Positions 5,973 to 9,187 of a DNA stretch of 9,187 bases are shown in pieces (positions within the stretch are counted from its first letter, which is position 1; every line of letters begins with the position of its first letter). The stretch covers positions 1 to 9,187 of the forward strand of contig DDDD01000147.1 of assembly GCA_002335945.1 (NCBI GenBank). The letters are read 5' to 3'. Made by a program: the position numbers and the translations under genes. Source of the stretch: Porticoccaceae bacterium UBA1989. GTDB taxonomy: Bacteria; Pseudomonadota; Gammaproteobacteria; Pseudomonadales; Porticoccaceae. The notes beneath the pieces were generated by a model. The model ran no database searches. It was not told where the DNA came from and worked only from the letters and a program-made list of their open reading frames with translations.

Positions 5973-8810
5973 ATGATGAATAAATCGAATAAGATGAGGG
6001 TAAGGGGTTTACCGACGGCTTTAGTGGTAGTCGTGGCCTCTTTTGCTCTTAATTTTGGATTCATACCTCAGGCACTAGCTGAGGGTACCGCGCAGAACGC
6101 TGAAGAGTTAGCGGCCCAGTCCGATCAATCGACCATTCGGTTCAATATTCCATCACAACCACTAGAGTCTGGATTAGTGGCTTTTTCTCAGCAAGCGGAC
6201 ATCAATGTGGTTGGTGTGACCGCTACCTTAAAGCAGTATGTAGCAGTCGATATTCAGGGCAATTTGACCAAGACAGAAGCCTTAGATATTTTGCTCCAGG
6301 GGACTGAGTTAGGCTACGAAATAATCAGCGACACCTCTGTGTCGATTTTTACTCAAAGGCCCCTTCCCGAAGACCCTGAAGCGGTCAATTTTTTGCAAGA
6401 AATCATTATCACTGCCACCGGCCGTGCCACGAACCTACAAAAAACCCCTATAGCTGTCTCTGCCTTTGACCAGGCCAAATTAGATTTTAACGGCATTACC
6501 GATCTGGGTGCCCTTTCTTATTTGGTGCCTGGTCTTGAGATGACCAATACCGCGCCTCAGGCGGCGACTCTCGTCCAGCTGCGCGGAGTGGGTACCACCA
6601 ATATCACCGAAATCGCCGATGGGCCGGTCTCAATTCATATAGATGGCATCTACTCTCCCAGATCCCAAGCGGCAGTCGCGCTGCTCTATGACGTAGATCG
6701 CATTGAGGTGTTGCGGGGCCCTCAGGGTACATTGCGCGGTCGAAATTCTCCCTCTGGCAGTATTAATGTCTACAACCAGCAGCCTTTGCTGGATGTGGTG
6801 GATGGCAGCTTCTCGGCTGGCTATGGCAACTATGACCGTCGAGAATTTCGCGGTGCCCTGAATATACCGGTTAGCGATACTTTGAGTTTACGTTTTGCGG
6901 GCGCTACCCTGCGACATGATGCCTACACCGAACTGCTGGAAAATTATGTAGGGCTTGGCCCTGAGTATCCGGCAACCAGCGATGAACTGACTGCCTTTGA
7001 TCAGGCAGTAGACTATGGTCAGGCCGCACCAGAAATGGCGGATAAGCAGAGCTGGAGAGTGTCCGCTCTGTGGCAGCCAACGGACAATTTGAGTGCCTTA
7101 ACCAGCTTTGAACGTTATCAGGATCAGGGCACGGGTCTTGCTCAACTAGCGCCAGACCTTATGGCTAAGGGTATTCGAGGCGTAGTTTCCGACAGCCCGT
7201 CCTTTCTCGACCTAGACAATACAGCGCTGCGTACCCAGCTTGATTACAAGGCCAATGATTACACCGTGCGCTACCTCTATGGGCAGTCGCAAATGCGTCG
7301 TCAGCAGATCGTTGATAGTGATAACGGCAGGAGCAGCGGCTTTGAGCAGCAGCGTACCCACAGTTCTAATTTCGAATTTTCCTCCCACGAACTCCAGCTG
7401 ATGAATGACGATACCCAGCGCCTTAGATGGTTGCTGGGTGCCTTTTTTTCCCGTGAAGAGAATGAAATTGTTTTTGCGGTGGATCAACAGAACGCTGGTG
7501 GCGGACGCTATGCTGAGGGCGCCACAAGCTGGATTAGTGATTTTGAGGGTGCCGCGGTTTCCTATGCAATTCAGCCTGACCGGCAAGTCAAATCAACGGG
7601 CCTGTTTTCCCAGGCCACCTATGATCTCAATCGGTTTAGCGGTGTAACCGTCGGCGCTAGATACACCAAGGACAGCAAATCTGATCGTGGTGGGAGAGCC
7701 ATTAATTGCCGACGGACCTCAGTGCTGGGTTCTTATGCGGGACCCGACTCAATTGGCCCGGGTGCGCCGTTACCAGAGGATATATATGCAGATCGCGCCA
7801 CACAGCGGGCCATTAATGCTGGCACCTACCATGATAATGGCACTAGTGAGGGCATTGGCGATGAAGCCTGCTGGATTCGCCAGGTCAATGATCTGGCGAT
7901 TACTTGGGAAAATGTTAGCGGGCTTATTCGCTATGATTACAGGCCCTCTGAAGATCTGATGTACTTTACGACGATTTCAACAGGCTTTAAATCTGGCCAT
8001 ATTCAGGATGCAGGCAACCATGTCGCACCAGAAACTGTCACCAATTTTGAACTGGGTTTTAAGGCGCAATACTTGGATGACAGCCTGCGTATTAATGGGG
8101 CTCTGTTTCGCGCCAACTACAATGATTTGCAGTTTTCCAATGAAGATCGCCTTGATATTAATTTTGATGGTATCGCCGACACGGGGGGTAGCACTGTGGT
8201 ACGCAACGCCTCTGCGGCAACCATTCAAGGGTTGGAATTAGAGCTCAATTGGGGAATAACAGATGTTGATCAGCTGCAAGTAACCGCGGCCTTTACCGAT
8301 GCGCATTTTGGTCAATTTGAAATACCGGATACATTATTCGGCAATTTGTTTAACCCCTATGTCTCTAGCCAATCAGCGTCCCCAGAAGCCCCTGTTGTAC
8401 TATCTGGCAATAGCCCTCCCAGAGTGCCAGACTGGAAAATGACTCTGTCTTACAGTCACAATTTTGTTTTTGATAGAGGACATTTAACCCCCCGCATCAT
8501 GATTAAAGCCTCAGACAGATATTTTTTGGATATTTATAATCGCGACCAATTAGCTTCAGGTGTTTTTGATAACCTGCCCAATGGCGGCAGTAATCTGGGG
8601 GTTCAGAAACCCTACACACTGTTTGATCTGAGCTTAACCTATCAGCCGAATTCGAAAAACTGGATGCTCGCCGCCTACATTCACAATGCCACTGACAAAA
8701 ATGTAAAGGTAGATTCAGGCAATGCCCTCACCTCAGCAGGCCTAGTTGCGACCTATAGGGAGCCCCGTACGTTCCAGGTGAAATTCAGCTATTTGTTTGC
8801 TGATCGTTAA
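5973..8810 (+). CDS. TonB-dependent outer-membrane receptor with STN signalling domain
   Basis: Outer-membrane active transporter of the transducer class, 945 residues from ATG 5973. A signal peptide ends at about residue 36 (basic start, hydrophobic core ALVVVVASFALNFGF, cleavage after ALA). The STN domain follows at about 54-127 (IRFNIPSQPLESGLVAFSQQ onward), the part that signals to FecR in Fec/Pup systems. A TonB box is visible as EIIITAT near 143-149. The plug is about 155-270, with TPIAVSAF, LVQLRGVG, DGIYSPR and DRIEVLRGPQGTLRGRN. The rest forms a beta-barrel ending in QVKFSYLFADR. Two cysteines, 579 and 633, may form a disulfide in an extracellular loop. The partners FecI and FecR lie upstream, beyond the transporter gene. 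ATG 5976, ATG 5994 and TTG 5970 are alternative starts; none has a Shine-Dalgarno. Glucan as substrate is inferred from neighbours; a siderophore receptor is the main alternative for the fold. Confidence 0.93.
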   Translation: MMNKSNKMRVRGLPTALVVVVASFALNFGFIPQALAEGTAQNAEELAAQSDQSTIRFNIPSQPLESGLVAFSQQADINVVGVTATLKQYVAVDIQGNLTKTEALDILLQGTELGYEIISDTSVSIFTQRPLPEDPEAVNFLQEIIITATGRATNLQKTPIAVSAFDQAKLDFNGITDLGALSYLVPGLEMTNTAPQAATLVQLRGVGTTNITEIADGPVSIHIDGIYSPRSQAAVALLYDVDRIEVLRGPQGTLRGRNSPSGSINVYNQQPLLDVVDGSFSAGYGNYDRREFRGALNIPVSDTLSLRFAGATLRHDAYTELLENYVGLGPEYPATSDELTAFDQAVDYGQAAPEMADKQSWRVSALWQPTDNLSALTSFERYQDQGTGLAQLAPDLMAKGIRGVVSDSPSFLDLDNTALRTQLDYKANDYTVRYLYGQSQMRRQQIVDSDNGRSSGFEQQRTHSSNFEFSSHELQLMNDDTQRLRWLLGAFFSREENEIVFAVDQQNAGGGRYAEGATSWISDFEGAAVSYAIQPDRQVKSTGLFSQATYDLNRFSGVTVGARYTKDSKSDRGGRAINCRRTSVLGSYAGPDSIGPGAPLPEDIYADRATQRAINAGTYHDNGTSEGIGDEACWIRQVNDLAITWENVSGLIRYDYRPSEDLMYFTTISTGFKSGHIQDAGNHVAPETVTNFELGFKAQYLDDSLRINGALFRANYNDLQFSNEDRLDINFDGIADTGGSTVVRNASAATIQGLELELNWGITDVDQLQVTAAFTDAHFGQFEIPDTLFGNLFNPYVSSQSASPEAPVVLSGNSPPRVPDWKMTLSYSHNFVFDRGHLTPRIMIKASDRYFLDIYNRDQLASGVFDNLPNGGSNLGVQKPYTLFDLSLTYQPNSKNWMLAAYIHNATDKNVKVDSGNALTSAGLVATYREPRTFQVKFSYLFADR

Positions 8811-8838
8811 CACCAATCGCCATGGTATTATTTAGGCC

Positions 8839-8867
8839 TTGATAAGCCTCAAAAAAATCTAGATGAT
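8839..8867 (+). promoter_or_regulatory. candidate sigma70-type promoter for the downstream membrane protein
   Basis: TTGATA (8839-8844, five of six -35 matches), 17 bp spacing, then GATGAT (8862-8867, four of six -10 matches), ending 30 nt before ATG 8898. The gene may therefore be transcribed separately from the receptor, although the 87-nt gap shows no convincing terminator and read-through is also possible. Confidence 0.3.
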
Positions 8868-8897
8868 CAGTACCTACTTAGTTAATGGCAGGAAATA

Positions 8898-9187
8898 ATG
8901 ATTGCACAGATACAGACCTTTTTGATATCCCTGCTAATAGCCACATTTTTACTGGTCACCCAGACCACTGCAACCAATCTGATCTGGCTGCAAAGCATCG
9001 GCATGCCCGTGGATATGCAGGTTGTTCTGTCGGCCATGGCCACAGACTTAGTGGACATGAATTTTAGAGGCGCCTTTCCCGTCATTGGCTTGATCTTCGT
9101 CGGCCTATTAATCGCCTTTATCACGGCGCAGATTATTGCCATCTGGAGATCGATCAAGGCACCCCACCTTAGTTTGCCTGTATTAGC
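8898..9187 (+). CDS. multi-pass membrane protein of unknown function (3' end outside window)
   Basis: Frame open from ATG 8898 to the right edge, 96 complete codons visible. AGGA (8890-8893) lies 4 nt before the ATG and supports this start. A hydrophobic segment at about 7-24 (TFLISLLIATFLLV) and a second at about 58-82 (AFPVIGLIFVGLLIAFITAQ) are membrane helices. They are joined by a mildly polar stretch with several methionines and the sequence ATDLVDMNFRG. There is no clear signal-peptidase site, so the first segment may be a signal anchor. I do not recognise a family. The position directly after the receptor and on the same strand suggests co-inheritance with the uptake locus, but the sequence shows no function. 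Overlapping ORFs in other frames (for example from ATG 8885) lack this hydrophobic pattern and were discarded. Confidence 0.75.
   Translation, partial: MIAQIQTFLISLLIATFLLVTQTTATNLIWLQSIGMPVDMQVVLSAMATDLVDMNFRGAFPVIGLIFVGLLIAFITAQIIAIWRSIKAPHLSLPVL

Noticed and set aside
5828..6064. Minus-strand ORF of 78 codons over the receptor start region
   Set aside because: It covers the repeat array edge, the leader region and the receptor signal peptide, and shows no recognisable domain. Other minus-strand ORFs in the window likewise lie opposite well-supported genes.
8834..8857. AGGC/GCCT hairpin followed by seven A's after the receptor stop
   Set aside because: A + strand terminator needs a T tract after the stem; here it is an A tract. 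The stem has only four pairs plus two beyond a bulge, and no convergent gene is visible that would need a minus-strand terminator.

Overview
The window carries six same-strand genes, the first and last cut by the window edges. They look like a carbohydrate-utilisation locus of a Gram-negative bacterium. A TonB-dependent outer-membrane receptor, FecI/FecR-type regulators and the absence of any SusD-like gene point to Pseudomonadota. Moderate base composition by eye and an ExoP-like GH3 glucanase make a marine gammaproteobacterium most likely, but this is an inference from gene content, not a phylogenetic result.

Layout, all on +: (1) 2-2476, GH3 exo-beta-glucanase/beta-glucosidase, open through the left edge. 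(2) 2639-3169, FecI-like ECF sigma factor, overlapping by 4 nt (ATGA) with (3) 3166-4206, FecR-like transmembrane anti-sigma regulator. (4) 4322-5773, sugar-porter-family MFS transporter. (5) 5973-8810, TonB-dependent receptor with an N-terminal STN signalling domain. (6) 8898-9187+, an unrecognised membrane protein cut by the right edge. No stretch longer than 300 bases lacks a gene. The longest gaps are 2477-2638 (162 nt) and 5774-5972 (199 nt).

Proposed joint function (inference): a beta-glucan or its oligosaccharides bind the receptor and are imported with TonB energy. The periplasmic GH3 enzyme releases glucose, and the MFS porter takes it across the inner membrane by proton symport. Substrate-bound receptor signals through its STN domain to FecR, which releases or activates the FecI-like sigma factor to transcribe the locus. 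The parts of the signalling chain are all present, but the transporter gene sits between fecR and the receptor gene.

The most unusual non-coding structure is the 199-nt gap before the receptor gene. It holds five degenerate 14-15 bp direct repeats built on TCTAGACTAAGGGG (5769-5841), the first overlapping the transporter stop codon. It also holds a consensus TATAAT hexamer inside an 11-bp palindrome, a strong imperfect hairpin whose 3' arm contains a GGAGG and an ATG, and a 23-codon leader ORF. That leader ORF is in frame with the receptor and stops 6 nt before its ATG. The receptor has no Shine-Dalgarno of its own, so coupling to the leader is plausible.
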